Shown piece after piece: positions 35,360 to 44,757 of a stretch of 64,000 bases of DNA; the stretch's first letter is position 1, and each line of letters begins with the position of its first letter. The notes under the pieces were generated by a model. The model searched no databases. It worked only from the letters and a program-made list of their open reading frames with translations, and was not told where the DNA came from. This DNA is from an uncultured Lachnospiraceae bacterium (GTDB lineage: Bacteria > Bacillota > Clostridia > Lachnospirales > Lachnospiraceae): positions 5,119 to 69,118 of the forward strand of contig UQWA01000016.1 of assembly GCA_900544685.1 (NCBI GenBank). The letters run 5' to 3'. Both the position numbers and the translations under genes were made by a program.

Positions 35360-36040
35360 TTACATTTCTTCCAGAAGTCTTAAGCCCGCTGTCCCGGTAA
35401 CCGGGAGGGAAAATACGATTGCTCCGGCCTTTGTTCCGATTCCTGTCTTTTCCATAATGGCATTCATAATCGCATGTTTCTCTTCTTTTTTTGAGACGAT
35501 CAGTATCACTTCTTTTTCAGAGACAAGTGAGACTCCCAGGAACTGCTCTGCCCGCTTCATTCCGACGCCTTTTCCATGAAGCACGGTGCCACCCGTGGCA
35601 CCTCCGGATCTGGCTGCTTCCATGACTTTCGTTGTATATCCGTAATTGGCAATCGCAATAATCAATTCATGCTTCGCATCTGTCAACTCTGCTTCCTCCT
35701 CTTTTTCATACTCCTGTCCATCCAGGAAAAATGCCAGTGTCCTTTTTCCTCCTATGCTGGATAAGGGAACGGTAAAGGCGATTCCGGTTCCCGGAATGTC
35801 AATCTGTAATTCTTTCTGCAGTCCCTTTTGCAGCTTCTGCCATACAGCGTCTGTAACCAGCGAGAAAAAAACACCCTTTTCTTCATCTTCCAGTCCCAGA
35901 TAATCCAGCACTTCACTGGCTGCCGTCCCACGTCCCAGGGAAATTGTTCCGGCTTTTACCTGCCAGGTTTCATAAAACTTCACAAATTCTGATATTTTTT
36001 TCCGGCTGCTGATGGTAATCAGCATTGATACTCTGCTCAT
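35360..36040 (-). CDS. Tandem PII-like nitrogen-regulator-type protein
   Basis: A 226-residue protein that looks like two fused PII (GlnB-like) folds. The first half begins MSRVSMLITISSRKKISEFVKFY. The second has KHELIIAIANYGYTTKVMEAARSGGATGGTVLHGKG, the strand-helix-T-loop-base pattern of PII, then KEVILIVSKKEEKHAIMNAI. The usual uridylylated Tyr of GlnB is not seen. It follows the DUF1538 membrane protein by 17 bases, a pairing seen widely, so it probably senses a nucleotide or ion and gates that transporter. Function inferred. Confidence 0.8.
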   Translation of the reverse strand: MSRVSMLITISSRKKISEFVKFYETWQVKAGTISLGRGTAASEVLDYLGLEDEEKGVFFSLVTDAVWQKLQKGLQKELQIDIPGTGIAFTVPLSSIGGKRTLAFFLDGQEYEKEEEAELTDAKHELIIAIANYGYTTKVMEAARSGGATGGTVLHGKGVGMKRAEQFLGVSLVSEKEVILIVSKKEEKHAIMNAIMEKTGIGTKAGAIVFSLPVTGTAGLRLLEEM

Positions 36041-36057
36041 ATCCTGTTTTTCCTTTC

Positions 36058-37644
36058 TCAGAACTCGATGATTTCATCATCGCCATACTCTGCAAACAGT
36101 TCCATCATATCTGTCTGATATTCCATACCAGGTGTTCTGCCGGCAGACTGTGCTTCTTTCTTCACGTATAGTACACCAAGAATCTGGATGGTAATCAGTG
36201 GCGTCATAGCTACCATTGCTACCACGCCAAATGCATCCCGGACTACATCTCCTCCCACAGCAATACAGGCCCCCTGCGCCAATGGAAGCAGAAAAGTAGC
36301 CGTCATCGGTCCGGACGCCACACCACCGGAGTCAAAGGCGATGGCGGTAAAAATCTTCGGCACCAGGAAGGTCAGTCCCAGTGCAATGGCATATCCCGGT
36401 ATCAGGAACCATAAAATCGAGATTCCCGTTAAGACCCGAATCATAGAAAGCCCTACCGATGCCGCAACGCCTATGGATAAACTGATCTGCATAGCCTTTC
36501 CAGATATTGCACCATCTGTCAGTTCTTCTACCTGCTTCATCAGCACATACACCGCAGGCTCCGCTTTTACGATAAAATATCCGATCAGCATTCCAAGAGG
36601 CACCAGAATCCATGCATACGGAAGAGATGCCAGTACAGTTCCAAGTGCGTTTCCTGCAGGAATAAATCCCACATTCGCCCCTGTCAGAAACAGTACCAGA
36701 CCAATATAGGTATACACCAGTCCAATCAGGATTTTACTAAGTGTTCTTCGTTCCAGTTTCAGCGAAAAAATCTGAAAGAGCCCAAAGAATACTGTAATCG
36801 GAAGGAGGGATACGCCTATCTCTTTTATGTATTCCGGAATTGCCCCCAGAAAAAGCTGCCCGACTTCTACAGAATTCGCAATACTTACGCTTCGCTCCAA
36901 AGAAAAGCTTCCTTCTGTCTGATAGATCAGGCTTAACAGCAAGACTGCAAGAATCGGACCGATGGAGCACAACGCAACCAGTCCGAAGCTGTCATCTTCC
37001 GCATGACGGTCATTACGAATGGAAGAAATTCCCACGCCAAGTGCCATAATAAAAGGTACTGTCATGGGACCTGTCGTCACGCCTCCTGAATCAAAGGCAA
37101 CTGCCAGGAAATCTCCCGGCACCAGCATTGCCAGCAGAAAAATGATCACATAAAATACGATCAGTAATGGTGCCAGCGCAAAACCAAATAAAATTCGCAT
37201 GAGTGCAACTGCCAGAAAGATTCCAACCCCTGCTGCCACCGACAGGATCAATACCATATTGGGTACGGATGGTACCTGCTGCGCCAGAACCTGAAGATCC
37301 GGTTCTGATATGGTAATAATAATTCCCAAAATAAATCCGATTCCGATAATGAACCACAGCTTTTTTGTTTTCACCAGACTTCCGCCAACCCGTTCTCCCA
37401 TAGGAGTCATGGAAACTTCTGCACCAAGTGAAAAAAACGCCATGCCGATAATAACCAGCACAGCGCCTATGATAAATTCCACCATAATCTCAGGTGAAAG
37501 AGGCGCTATGACAAAACTCAGTATCAGTACTATCACCATGACCGGCAGTACTGCTGTTACTGATTCCCGCGCCTTTTCCTGTATCTTATCTTTTAATGTT
37601 TTCCTGTGTATCCGTAATTCTCTGACAAATCCTTTTCCCGCCAA
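36058..37644 (-). CDS. DUF1538 membrane protein with internal duplication
   Basis: A 528-residue polytopic membrane protein of the DUF1538 family. It is an internal duplication: FDSGGVTTGPMTVPFIMALG in the first half and FDSGGVASGPMTATFLLPLA in the second are clearly equivalent, as are the helices after them. The paired FDSGG motifs inside membrane segments suggest an inverted or tandem-repeat transporter with a substrate or ion site at the repeat interface. Substrate unknown. Co-transcribed with the tandem PII-like gene, giving a two-repeat regulator for a two-repeat membrane protein. Confidence 0.85.
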   Translation of the reverse strand: MAGKGFVRELRIHRKTLKDKIQEKARESVTAVLPVMVIVLILSFVIAPLSPEIMVEFIIGAVLVIIGMAFFSLGAEVSMTPMGERVGGSLVKTKKLWFIIGIGFILGIIITISEPDLQVLAQQVPSVPNMVLILSVAAGVGIFLAVALMRILFGFALAPLLIVFYVIIFLLAMLVPGDFLAVAFDSGGVTTGPMTVPFIMALGVGISSIRNDRHAEDDSFGLVALCSIGPILAVLLLSLIYQTEGSFSLERSVSIANSVEVGQLFLGAIPEYIKEIGVSLLPITVFFGLFQIFSLKLERRTLSKILIGLVYTYIGLVLFLTGANVGFIPAGNALGTVLASLPYAWILVPLGMLIGYFIVKAEPAVYVLMKQVEELTDGAISGKAMQISLSIGVAASVGLSMIRVLTGISILWFLIPGYAIALGLTFLVPKIFTAIAFDSGGVASGPMTATFLLPLAQGACIAVGGDVVRDAFGVVAMVAMTPLITIQILGVLYVKKEAQSAGRTPGMEYQTDMMELFAEYGDDEIIEF

Positions 37645-37799
37645 CGAAATCCCCCTTGTCTTATATTCTGCTGTCTGTTGGTTTCCAAAAATATGTTTGC
37701 CTTATCTTATCACGGATCATTCTATTCTTCCAGAATTTTTTCACCACTTTTTTTATTTCAAGAATGCCTCGGCATTCACATCCGTATTATACAGTGCTA

Positions 37800-38717
37800 C
37801 TATTCATTCAGATAGATCTCTTCTTTTGCCTTCATCAGCAGATACAGTGTCTCGGTTGCCGGAACCGGGATCTGCTTTTTCTTTGCCATCTGCAGAAGCG
37901 TTCCTGCCAGATACTCATTTTCTGTTCTTCTGTGATGCAGCACATCCTCCAGCATGGATGTCTTTTTTGCCCCTTTGTAGCTGACATAATACTGAATAAT
38001 ATCTTCAATATCATCTTCCGAAAGGGGAATGTCCTTTGCTTCTGCTACCTTTACAAATTCCCGCATGCTTTTCCGGCAGATGATCTGCAGTTCTTCATAA
38101 GTCCGGAACTTACTATAATCTGCCCCGGTCAGTGCCGTTACAGAATTACCTGCTACATTCAGCATCCATTTTTTCCATACCATTTTGTCTATATCTGCTT
38201 CTACCACTACATCCAGCCCGGTACTGTACATCAGCCGGTAAACATACTGTACAATATCATCTCCAGAATAGGAAGATGCACCGATGTGAGTCACTCCCGC
38301 ATTGGTGAAAAGGAGATTTTCTCCATCCATAATGGTATTCGGTCCCTGTATGTACCCCTTCAGTACAATATTCTCTGGAAACGCCTCGCAGAATCTCTGG
38401 AATGCATAGATTCCATTTTGAAGAGGAAGAAGAATCGTTCCCGGTGCAATCACCGGGCGCAGATCTTCTATCGCAGATTCAATATCATAATTTTTCACAC
38501 AGATAATGGCAAGGGAAGGCTTTTCCACCAGCTCCTCTGCCGTTGAAATTATCTTCGGAGAAAAGGCAGCTCCATTTACCCAGTAATGCTTCTTCTCCAT
38601 CTTCTTCCTGCGCTGCCCGGTGGCAACCAGGGCAAATCGGTCTCCATAACACTGATTCATATGCCAGGCAATGGGAATTCCGATTGCCCCAAAACCAATG
38701 AGTACGATCTGTTCCAT
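37800..38717 (-). CDS. Ketopantoate reductase (ApbA/PanE) family protein
   Basis: A 305-residue NADPH-dependent reductase. The Rossmann motif IGFGAIGIPIAWHM is at the N-terminus, and ICVKNYDIESAIEDL with LLPLQNGIYAFQRF are PanE-family motifs, as is the Lys in the KWMLNVAGNSVTAL helix. PanE reduces 2-dehydropantoate in pantothenate synthesis, but paralogues act on other 2-keto acids. It lies 15 bases after an amino-acid symporter gene, so a role in amino acid or keto acid metabolism is also possible. Confidence 0.85.
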   Translation of the reverse strand: MEQIVLIGFGAIGIPIAWHMNQCYGDRFALVATGQRRKKMEKKHYWVNGAAFSPKIISTAEELVEKPSLAIICVKNYDIESAIEDLRPVIAPGTILLPLQNGIYAFQRFCEAFPENIVLKGYIQGPNTIMDGENLLFTNAGVTHIGASSYSGDDIVQYVYRLMYSTGLDVVVEADIDKMVWKKWMLNVAGNSVTALTGADYSKFRTYEELQIICRKSMREFVKVAEAKDIPLSEDDIEDIIQYYVSYKGAKKTSMLEDVLHHRRTENEYLAGTLLQMAKKKQIPVPATETLYLLMKAKEEIYLNE

Positions 38718-38732
38718 ATGTTCTCTCCTGTT

Positions 38733-40124
38733 CTATTCCTCACCGGATGCAAAATAATCTTTTACCAGTTTCACCACTATTCCGGACAGCAGGAACAGTG
38801 CAATTAAGTTCGGGATAGCCATCAGACCGTTGAAGGTCTCTGCAATGCTCCACATCAGTCCCAGATTCGCTGTGGCACCAAGAATGGCAACCAGTGCATA
38901 TGCCACCATGAATGGCTTGATGACTTTTTCTGAAAACAGGAACTCAATACATCTTGCGCCATACAGTCCCCATCCCAGAATGGTGGAAAAAGCAAAACAG
39001 CACATGGCAAGGGCTGTAAGGATGGATACCCAGTCGCCATATACAGATGTAAATCCCTGAATAGTCAGCTCTGCACCTGCTGCCGCTCCGTAGTTTATCG
39101 GTACCTGACTGCACAGAATAACAAGAGCTGTCAGTGTACAGATCACAATGGTATCTGCAAATACTTCGAAAATACCAAACATCCCCTGTTTTACCGGTTT
39201 TCTGGTATCTGCACAGGCATGGGCAATGGATCCGGTACCAAGACCTGCTTCATTGGAAAAGATACCACGGGAGACTCCCTTTTTCATACTCAGGAACATG
39301 CTTCCTACCACGCCACCGGTTACGGCAGATGGCTGAAATGCTCCTCTTACAATGGATACAAATACAGCCGGCAGAACACGGATGTTTATCACGACTACAC
39401 CAATTGCCAGAACGATATATAACAATGCCATAAATGGCACCAGTTTCTCTGTTACCTGACCAATTCGTTTGATTCCTCCAAGAAGAATCATGCCAACCAG
39501 AATGGTGATAATAATGCCGATAATCAGATTCGATGTTGCTACCGCACTCTCCGGAATCACATGATAATTTAACAGTGCGGAATTCACCGCAGTGGTAATG
39601 GTATTGACCTGTGTGGCATTACCGGTACCGAACACCGTCAGCACACCGAAGGCTGCAAACAGATATGCCAGCCACAGCCATTTTTTGCCCAACCCGTTTT
39701 TGATGTAATACATTGGTCCGCCAACCAGATCTCCGTTGGCATTCTTCTCACGGAACTGTACTGCCAGGGTCACTTCTGCGAACTTGGTACACATGCCCAA
39801 AAGGGCAGATACCCACATCCAGAATACAGCGCCGGGACCACCAATGGCGATGGCTCCTGCTACACCTGCAATGTTACCGGTTCCCACTGTGGCCGCCAGT
39901 GCGGTACAGACAGCCTGAAACGGAGTCAGTGCACCGTCGGATGCATTCTTTTTACGAAACATTCGTCCAATTGTTGTTTTAATCGCGTAAGGGAACTTCC
40001 GAATCTGCAGGAAGTTTGTCCTGATACTTAAGTACAGCCCCACGCCGAAAATACACAGCATGGCCGGAACTCCCCAGATAAAATTGTTGACTACACTGTT
40101 TATCCGTTCTATTGCCTCTATCAT
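38733..40124 (-). CDS. Sodium:alanine symporter family (AGCS) transporter
   Basis: A 463-residue amino-acid/sodium symporter with about 11 membrane segments. Signature features are TALAATVGTGNIAGVAGAI, GGPGAVFWMWVSALLGMCTKFAEV and SNEAGLGTGSIAHA. Substrate is alanine or glycine by family. The chosen start, MIEAIERINSVVNN, matches the family; an upstream in-frame ATG would add 22 basic residues. Confidence 0.93.
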   Translation of the reverse strand: MIEAIERINSVVNNFIWGVPAMLCIFGVGLYLSIRTNFLQIRKFPYAIKTTIGRMFRKKNASDGALTPFQAVCTALAATVGTGNIAGVAGAIAIGGPGAVFWMWVSALLGMCTKFAEVTLAVQFREKNANGDLVGGPMYYIKNGLGKKWLWLAYLFAAFGVLTVFGTGNATQVNTITTAVNSALLNYHVIPESAVATSNLIIGIIITILVGMILLGGIKRIGQVTEKLVPFMALLYIVLAIGVVVINIRVLPAVFVSIVRGAFQPSAVTGGVVGSMFLSMKKGVSRGIFSNEAGLGTGSIAHACADTRKPVKQGMFGIFEVFADTIVICTLTALVILCSQVPINYGAAAGAELTIQGFTSVYGDWVSILTALAMCCFAFSTILGWGLYGARCIEFLFSEKVIKPFMVAYALVAILGATANLGLMWSIAETFNGLMAIPNLIALFLLSGIVVKLVKDYFASGEE

Positions 40125-40240
40125 ACTCTCTCTTGTCCTCTTTCCATGAATTTTGCTCTTCCTGCAAAATACGTTTCTTCTGTATTTCACTCCACAATAG
40201 TATTATTGTAACGGATTCTGGGATGGATTGCAAGAAAGGT

Positions 40241-40828
40241 TTATCTTCCGTTCTGTTTCAGCCATTGCCGTGTAACGCGGTAATCTGGCAGTACCTTTTC
40301 TACTTCTTCCCAGAATGCCCGCGAATGATTCATCTGCTTACGGTGGCACAGCTCATGTACCACCACATAGTCCAATACTTCCGGTGGCATCTTCATCAAT
40401 CTGCAGTTAAAATTCAGATTTCCTGCCTGACTGCAGCTTCCCCATCTAGTCTTCTGATTGCGGATCGTGATTCTGCCGTAATTCACACCCATCTGTGCGG
40501 CAAAAAAGGCAACCCGCTGTGGGATTACCTCTTTTGCCAGTTCTGTTAATTGCTTTATTTCTTCTTCGGAAATCGAAATTCGGGACGTCTGATCTGCGTT
40601 ACTTTCCTGTCTCTGCCTCATCTTCTCCAGGTGCAGATCGATCCAATGCTCCTTCTCTTCCAAAAACTCCATAATCCGATACTGAGGCATCCGCAACGGT
40701 GCCCGCACCCTTATACTGAGATCTGGATGAATTTCAATGGCAATGGTCTTGCGACGGCTGCGGATCAACTCAATGTCATAATTCTTGTATTTCATTTCTT
40801 CCATGCCTTTGCTTTGTATTTCGCTCAT
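40241..40828 (-). CDS. YgjP-like (DUF45) zinc metallopeptidase
   Basis: A 195-residue protein. The zinc motif is VVHELCHRKQMNHSRAFW (HExxH plus a third His), and the N-terminal SRRKTIAIEIHPDLSIRVRAP is typical of the SprT/WLM-related DUF45 family. The substrate is unknown. The true start may be the internal Met at 40795 (MKYKNYDIEL) since none of the candidate starts has a strong ribosome binding site. It is 21 bases after the PPK2 gene. Confidence 0.85.
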   Translation of the reverse strand: MSEIQSKGMEEMKYKNYDIELIRSRRKTIAIEIHPDLSIRVRAPLRMPQYRIMEFLEEKEHWIDLHLEKMRQRQESNADQTSRISISEEEIKQLTELAKEVIPQRVAFFAAQMGVNYGRITIRNQKTRWGSCSQAGNLNFNCRLMKMPPEVLDYVVVHELCHRKQMNHSRAFWEEVEKVLPDYRVTRQWLKQNGR

Positions 40829-40849
40829 TTCACACTTTGCACTGACCTT

Positions 40850-42325
40850 TCATTCGCCCAGTGCTTTTTGGATTTCTTCGATTACGATTTTCAGTGCTTT
40901 GATTCTGGCGTATTTCTTATCTACAGATTCCAGTACATGCCACGGGGCAAAGGATGTGTTCGTCTTTTGCAGCATTTCATCTACCGCCACTTCGTAATCA
41001 TCCCACTTTTCACGGTTTCTCCAGTCTTCTTCTGTGATCTTCCACTGTTTTTCCGGTGTGTTCTGGCGCTCTTCAAAGCGTTCCAACTGGGTATCCTTGT
41101 CGATCTGCACCCAGAATTTTATGATCACAGCACCCCATTCCTTCAGTTCTTTTTCGAACTCATTGATCTCGTTATAGGCACGCCGCCAGTCATTCTCACT
41201 GCAAAATCCTTCCAGCCGCTCTACCATGACACGTCCATACCAGGTTCTGTCGAAGATCGCAATATGACCATTCTTTGGCAGTCTCGTCCAGAAACGCCAC
41301 AGATAATGCCTTGCCTTCTCATGCGGTTCCGGACTGGCAATGGGATGCACTTCGTATCCTCTCGGATCCAGTGCTTCCGTGATACGCTTAATATTCCCGC
41401 CTTTTCCGGCAGCATCCCAGCCCTCATAGGTAATGATCACCGGAATTCGTTTTCTGTATAACCGGTTATGAAGTTCCCCCAGTTCACCCTGCAGCTTCTT
41501 CAGCTCTGTTTTGTATTCTGCCTCCTCCAGTTCCTTATCCTTCAGCTCGATCTCGGACAGGCGTGGAATCTGCTCCAGTGGAAATACATTCTGCAGAATC
41601 GGTACGGAATGTGCCTGATTCTGAAGTGCCACCTGAATGTTGCTGATCATAGTCTCCAGCACCTGCAGTTCTGCCCACTTCCGCTCACTGGCATCTATAA
41701 TATACCATGGTGATGTGGACGCATTGGTATCCGACATATACTGAGAAAATACCTTTACACACTTCTTATAATGTGCATGCTCCCACTGATCAAACTCCGA
41801 CACTCTCCATCTGGTATCCTTATGCTCCAAGAGACGTTCTTCCCGTTTCTTCTGTTCTTCCTGATCGATGTGCATAAAGAACTTCAGCACCAGATATCCG
41901 TTGTCTGTCAGCTGCCGCTCAAACCGCCGGATACTCTCAATTCTGCTGCCATACTCTTTTTCGTCTGTCTTTTCCTCCAGCCGTTCTCTGCAGATCTGTT
42001 CCATCCAGCCTGAATCCAGAAATGTGAACTTTCCCTGTTCCGGGATGTGCTTAAAATAACGATACAGAAACGGATATCGCTGCTCCTCTGCGGTCGGTTC
42101 TGACATGGTAACGACCTTGAAAAATCTCGGGTCAATATTGCGGATTACCTTGCCAATGGTACTTCCCTTACCTGCAGTGCCCCAGCCCTCAAACAATACC
42201 AGTACCGGCACCTTGTGTTCCTTGATCTTCATCTGCAGATCGTATAACTGACTTCTCGCATCTGACAAACGAGTCTTTAATTCCTCTTTTTCCGGCATAT
42301 GTGCCGGGTTCCAGTTCGTAAGCAT
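40850..42325 (-). CDS. pap: Polyphosphate:AMP phosphotransferase, two-domain PPK2
   Basis: A 491-residue protein with two PPK2 domains. The N-terminal copy keeps a Walker A (GWGTAGKGS, 47-55) but has DSGWMEQ in place of the catalytic DRxWYxR. The C-terminal copy has both GWDAAGKGG (302-310) and DRTWYGR (359-365). As in the Pseudomonas two-domain enzyme, only the second half is expected to be active. It uses polyphosphate to phosphorylate AMP (or other NMPs) to the diphosphate. Cytoplasmic. Confidence 0.9.
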   Translation of the reverse strand: MLTNWNPAHMPEKEELKTRLSDARSQLYDLQMKIKEHKVPVLVLFEGWGTAGKGSTIGKVIRNIDPRFFKVVTMSEPTAEEQRYPFLYRYFKHIPEQGKFTFLDSGWMEQICRERLEEKTDEKEYGSRIESIRRFERQLTDNGYLVLKFFMHIDQEEQKKREERLLEHKDTRWRVSEFDQWEHAHYKKCVKVFSQYMSDTNASTSPWYIIDASERKWAELQVLETMISNIQVALQNQAHSVPILQNVFPLEQIPRLSEIELKDKELEEAEYKTELKKLQGELGELHNRLYRKRIPVIITYEGWDAAGKGGNIKRITEALDPRGYEVHPIASPEPHEKARHYLWRFWTRLPKNGHIAIFDRTWYGRVMVERLEGFCSENDWRRAYNEINEFEKELKEWGAVIIKFWVQIDKDTQLERFEERQNTPEKQWKITEEDWRNREKWDDYEVAVDEMLQKTNTSFAPWHVLESVDKKYARIKALKIVIEEIQKALGE

Positions 42326-42436
42326 GGCATTACCTCCTGTGGGATGTTATGATTTACTATTTTACCGCATACCAGGGTATGCGTAAACTTTTTTCGCTAT
42401 AATAATCAGGAAAGCGCCATTCATAAATTGAACTCT

Positions 42437-42805
42437 CTAATACATATCCGGTGTAGACTGTGGTGTCTGCATCTTCGGAAGTGAAACATTTAATTTGCCA
42501 CTTCCAGAAGAGTGACTTCCGGATGAGTGAGAGCTGTGGCTGCTATGGCTTCCTGAAGAATGGGAGCTATGGCTGCTGTGGCTTCCCGAACGATGGGAGC
42601 TGTGACTGCTGTGTGACCGGTGTGAGCTGTGGGAACTGTGAGACCGATGCGCCGCATAGACACTTCCGTCTGCCAGTATTACACCCAGAATCACCATCAT
42701 AGAACCAATCATTGCCACTTTTGATCTGGAGATATTTCCCTCTTCTTCCTGAATAAAATCTTCTAATCCTTTTTTGATCGTTGGAAAAATATTATCCTTA
42801 TCCAT
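42437..42805 (-). CDS. hxsA: His-Xaa-Ser repeat precursor protein HxsA with Flp-like leader
   Basis: A 122-residue precursor. Residues 1-22 are charged (DFIQEEE), Gly23 follows, and one hydrophobic segment runs through about 30-45. After SVYAA, residues 53-100 are almost wholly His and Ser (with Arg and Gly) in repeats of HSSHSSH and SGSHSS. A tail GKLNVSLPKMQTPQSTPDMY closes it. This is the HxsA pattern of the radical SAM His-Xaa-Ser system. The EEEG-plus-hydrophobic arrangement is like Flp/Tad prepilin leaders, where cleavage follows Gly. It is the last gene of the operon, two bases after the MORN gene. The His/Ser region is the presumed modification target. Confidence 0.85.
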   Translation of the reverse strand: MDKDNIFPTIKKGLEDFIQEEEGNISRSKVAMIGSMMVILGVILADGSVYAAHRSHSSHSSHRSHSSHSSHRSGSHSSHSSHSSGSHSSHSSHSSGSHSSGSGKLNVSLPKMQTPQSTPDMY

Positions 42806-42807
42806 AA

Positions 42808-43344
42808 CTACGCCTTCTTTCTGCTGTATACTTTTGTCAGCTTTCCATTTGACACTTTTATCGAATACTTGTACTTGCGGATCTTCAGAGTTGCTTTCCC
42901 GTTCAGTTTGCCATTTTTCCAGGTTCCTGTTACATAATTTTTATTCTTCCAGGTATAGGTTCCCTTTCCATTCATAACATCGTTTTTCCACAATCCCTTA
43001 TACTTATCCCCGTTTTTCCAGGTATAGGTTCCGCCGCCATTGCGTTCATCATTCTTAAAATATCCCACATATTTGTCTTTATTGGGATAAATGACTGTTG
43101 CTTTTCCCTTCAGATAATCATTTTTCCATATACCGGTAATTACCGTTCCATCCAAACAGTAATATTTTCCTTTTCCCTCTTTCGTCTCTGTCTTCGTGTT
43201 ATACTTTCCTACATAAGTCTCCTCGCCGTCATTGTACTCAATGGTACCTGTGGCGGCCAGGACCTGATAAGGCTGCTGTATTCCAAACACGATCAGAAAA
43301 CTCAACAGCATCACTCTCAGCAGATTCTTCATACCCTTTCTCAT
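42808..43344 (-). CDS. Exported MORN-repeat protein of the Hxs operon
   Basis: A 178-residue protein with a signal peptide (MLLSFLIVFGIQQPYQVLA, cleavage around 30) and then about five MORN repeats (about 43-153), such as YVGYFKNDERNGGGTYTW and YKGLWKNDVMNGKGTYTW. The C-terminus is basic. MORN repeats form beta-hairpin rods and are often surface or membrane bound. MORN proteins are not part of the usual description of Hxs loci. Its place between hxsB and hxsA suggests it helps display, anchor or bind the modified product. Confidence 0.85.
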   Translation of the reverse strand: MRKGMKNLLRVMLLSFLIVFGIQQPYQVLAATGTIEYNDGEETYVGKYNTKTETKEGKGKYYCLDGTVITGIWKNDYLKGKATVIYPNKDKYVGYFKNDERNGGGTYTWKNGDKYKGLWKNDVMNGKGTYTWKNKNYVTGTWKNGKLNGKATLKIRKYKYSIKVSNGKLTKVYSRKKA

Positions 43345-43362
43345 TTGTATTCTCTCCCTTCT

Positions 43363-44757
43363 TTACTCACACCATCGTCTGAATATTTCCATTACTTCCT
43401 CATCCTGCTGTTCCAGTTTTTCAAAGAGAATATCCTGTATTCCCTTATAGATTCTGCATCGGTATTCCTGAAGCATGGTCGGATAGACCGTCTGATATCT
43501 GGCATAACTGATGACCGGACAGGTCCCGCAATATGGCTGATAAACACAGCCGTCACAGTCTGCCAGTCCCTCCAGGCAGGACGCTTTTGCAATTGTCTTA
43601 CAGACCGGCTTGCTCACAATACTTTCATAATCGTCCTTATATACACTGCCAAGGCAAAAGCTGTCATCTCCCATTTCTGCCAGCATTCTTGCCTCATCAC
43701 AGCTATACACCTTTCCGTTATAATAATAGGCAAGCTGACCGATCGCACCGCCACAGGGCGAACGCAGTTCCATGTAATTGCCTGCATCTCTGCAGAATAT
43801 CTTGGAAAGGAACATCCTGGCATGTCCTTCCAGAATGAACTGTCCCTGACGGTTCCGTTCAATAATATAATCCAAAGATCTCCTGTAAAAATCCAGGAAT
43901 TCCTCAGTTGTATATCCGATTTTATCCCAGTTCTTTTCCGCATATCCAAGCTGCGTCAGTGGCCGGATGGTGATCTGATTCAGACCGAATGCCAGATACT
44001 GATCCACCATCTCCTGATATCTGGAAAGCGAGTCTCTGGTTGTTGTCTGGATTGCAGACACCGAAGCCCCATTCTCTTGAATCATTTGAATCTTTTTCTT
44101 CAGAATCTGAAAGGTATTTTGCTGAAAATAAGGTCTGTTCTTATTATGTGAGATCTCATCTCCATCCAGTGATGTGCAGATCGAAACCTTATGTTCCGCG
44201 AGGAATTCCAGTTTTTCCTCATCCAGCAGCATCAGATTCGTTACGACAGAAAACTCCAGGTTCTTTCCACAGCTCTGATTCTGTTCTTCTGCATACTCCA
44301 CAATGAACTGCAGCGTATCAAAATTCATCAGCGGCTCCCCGCCCTGAAATTCAAAAGTCACATACTGTGCTGTTGTCTGTAATGCAATGTCCACAGCTTT
44401 CGCAGCGGTCTCCTGAGACATCTTCGTTTGATGCTCCAGCTCCGTGGAAGCCTGACAATACACGCACTGCTGATTGCACTGCTTCGTCAGCACAAAGATA
44501 TGCAGCGCCGCTCCCTGAAACAGATTCCGTCGGTACATGCGGAAGGCTTCTCCCGCCCGTTCCACGAACTCATATTCACTGCCATCATACAGGAAAAATT
44601 CATCCACTAATCTCTGGGTGATCTCCTCCTGTGGATTCAGCCTGTCTCTCAGAAACCGGTAAAATTCTTCTCTGGACAGAAACAGATACCTTCCCAGATC
44701 ATTAGTCAGTAAGACCTTCTGTCCCATCTCTCTGTAATTAAAAAAATTCTTTTTCAT
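43363..44757 (-). CDS. hxsB: Radical SAM/SPASM maturase HxsB
   Basis: A 464-residue radical SAM enzyme. An N-terminal PqqD-like region (1-80) precedes the CxxxCxxC cluster motif at Cys94, Cys98 and Cys101, and FEFQGGEPLMNFD follows. A Cys-rich SPASM domain occupies the C-terminal third (CGGAIG, VYSCDEA, CDGCVYQPYCGTCP). HxsB is one of two paired radical SAM enzymes thought to modify the His-Xaa-Ser repeat protein; the chemistry is unknown to me. Its ATG overlaps the hxsC stop by four bases. Confidence 0.88.
   Translation of the reverse strand: MKKNFFNYREMGQKVLLTNDLGRYLFLSREEFYRFLRDRLNPQEEITQRLVDEFFLYDGSEYEFVERAGEAFRMYRRNLFQGAALHIFVLTKQCNQQCVYCQASTELEHQTKMSQETAAKAVDIALQTTAQYVTFEFQGGEPLMNFDTLQFIVEYAEEQNQSCGKNLEFSVVTNLMLLDEEKLEFLAEHKVSICTSLDGDEISHNKNRPYFQQNTFQILKKKIQMIQENGASVSAIQTTTRDSLSRYQEMVDQYLAFGLNQITIRPLTQLGYAEKNWDKIGYTTEEFLDFYRRSLDYIIERNRQGQFILEGHARMFLSKIFCRDAGNYMELRSPCGGAIGQLAYYYNGKVYSCDEARMLAEMGDDSFCLGSVYKDDYESIVSKPVCKTIAKASCLEGLADCDGCVYQPYCGTCPVISYARYQTVYPTMLQEYRCRIYKGIQDILFEKLEQQDEEVMEIFRRWCE

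Noticed and set aside
42460..42702. Cys/Gly-rich plus-strand frame opposite hxsA
   Set aside because: Its repeats are simply the complement of the His/Ser codons of hxsA, which is in an operon and has a proper ribosome binding site.
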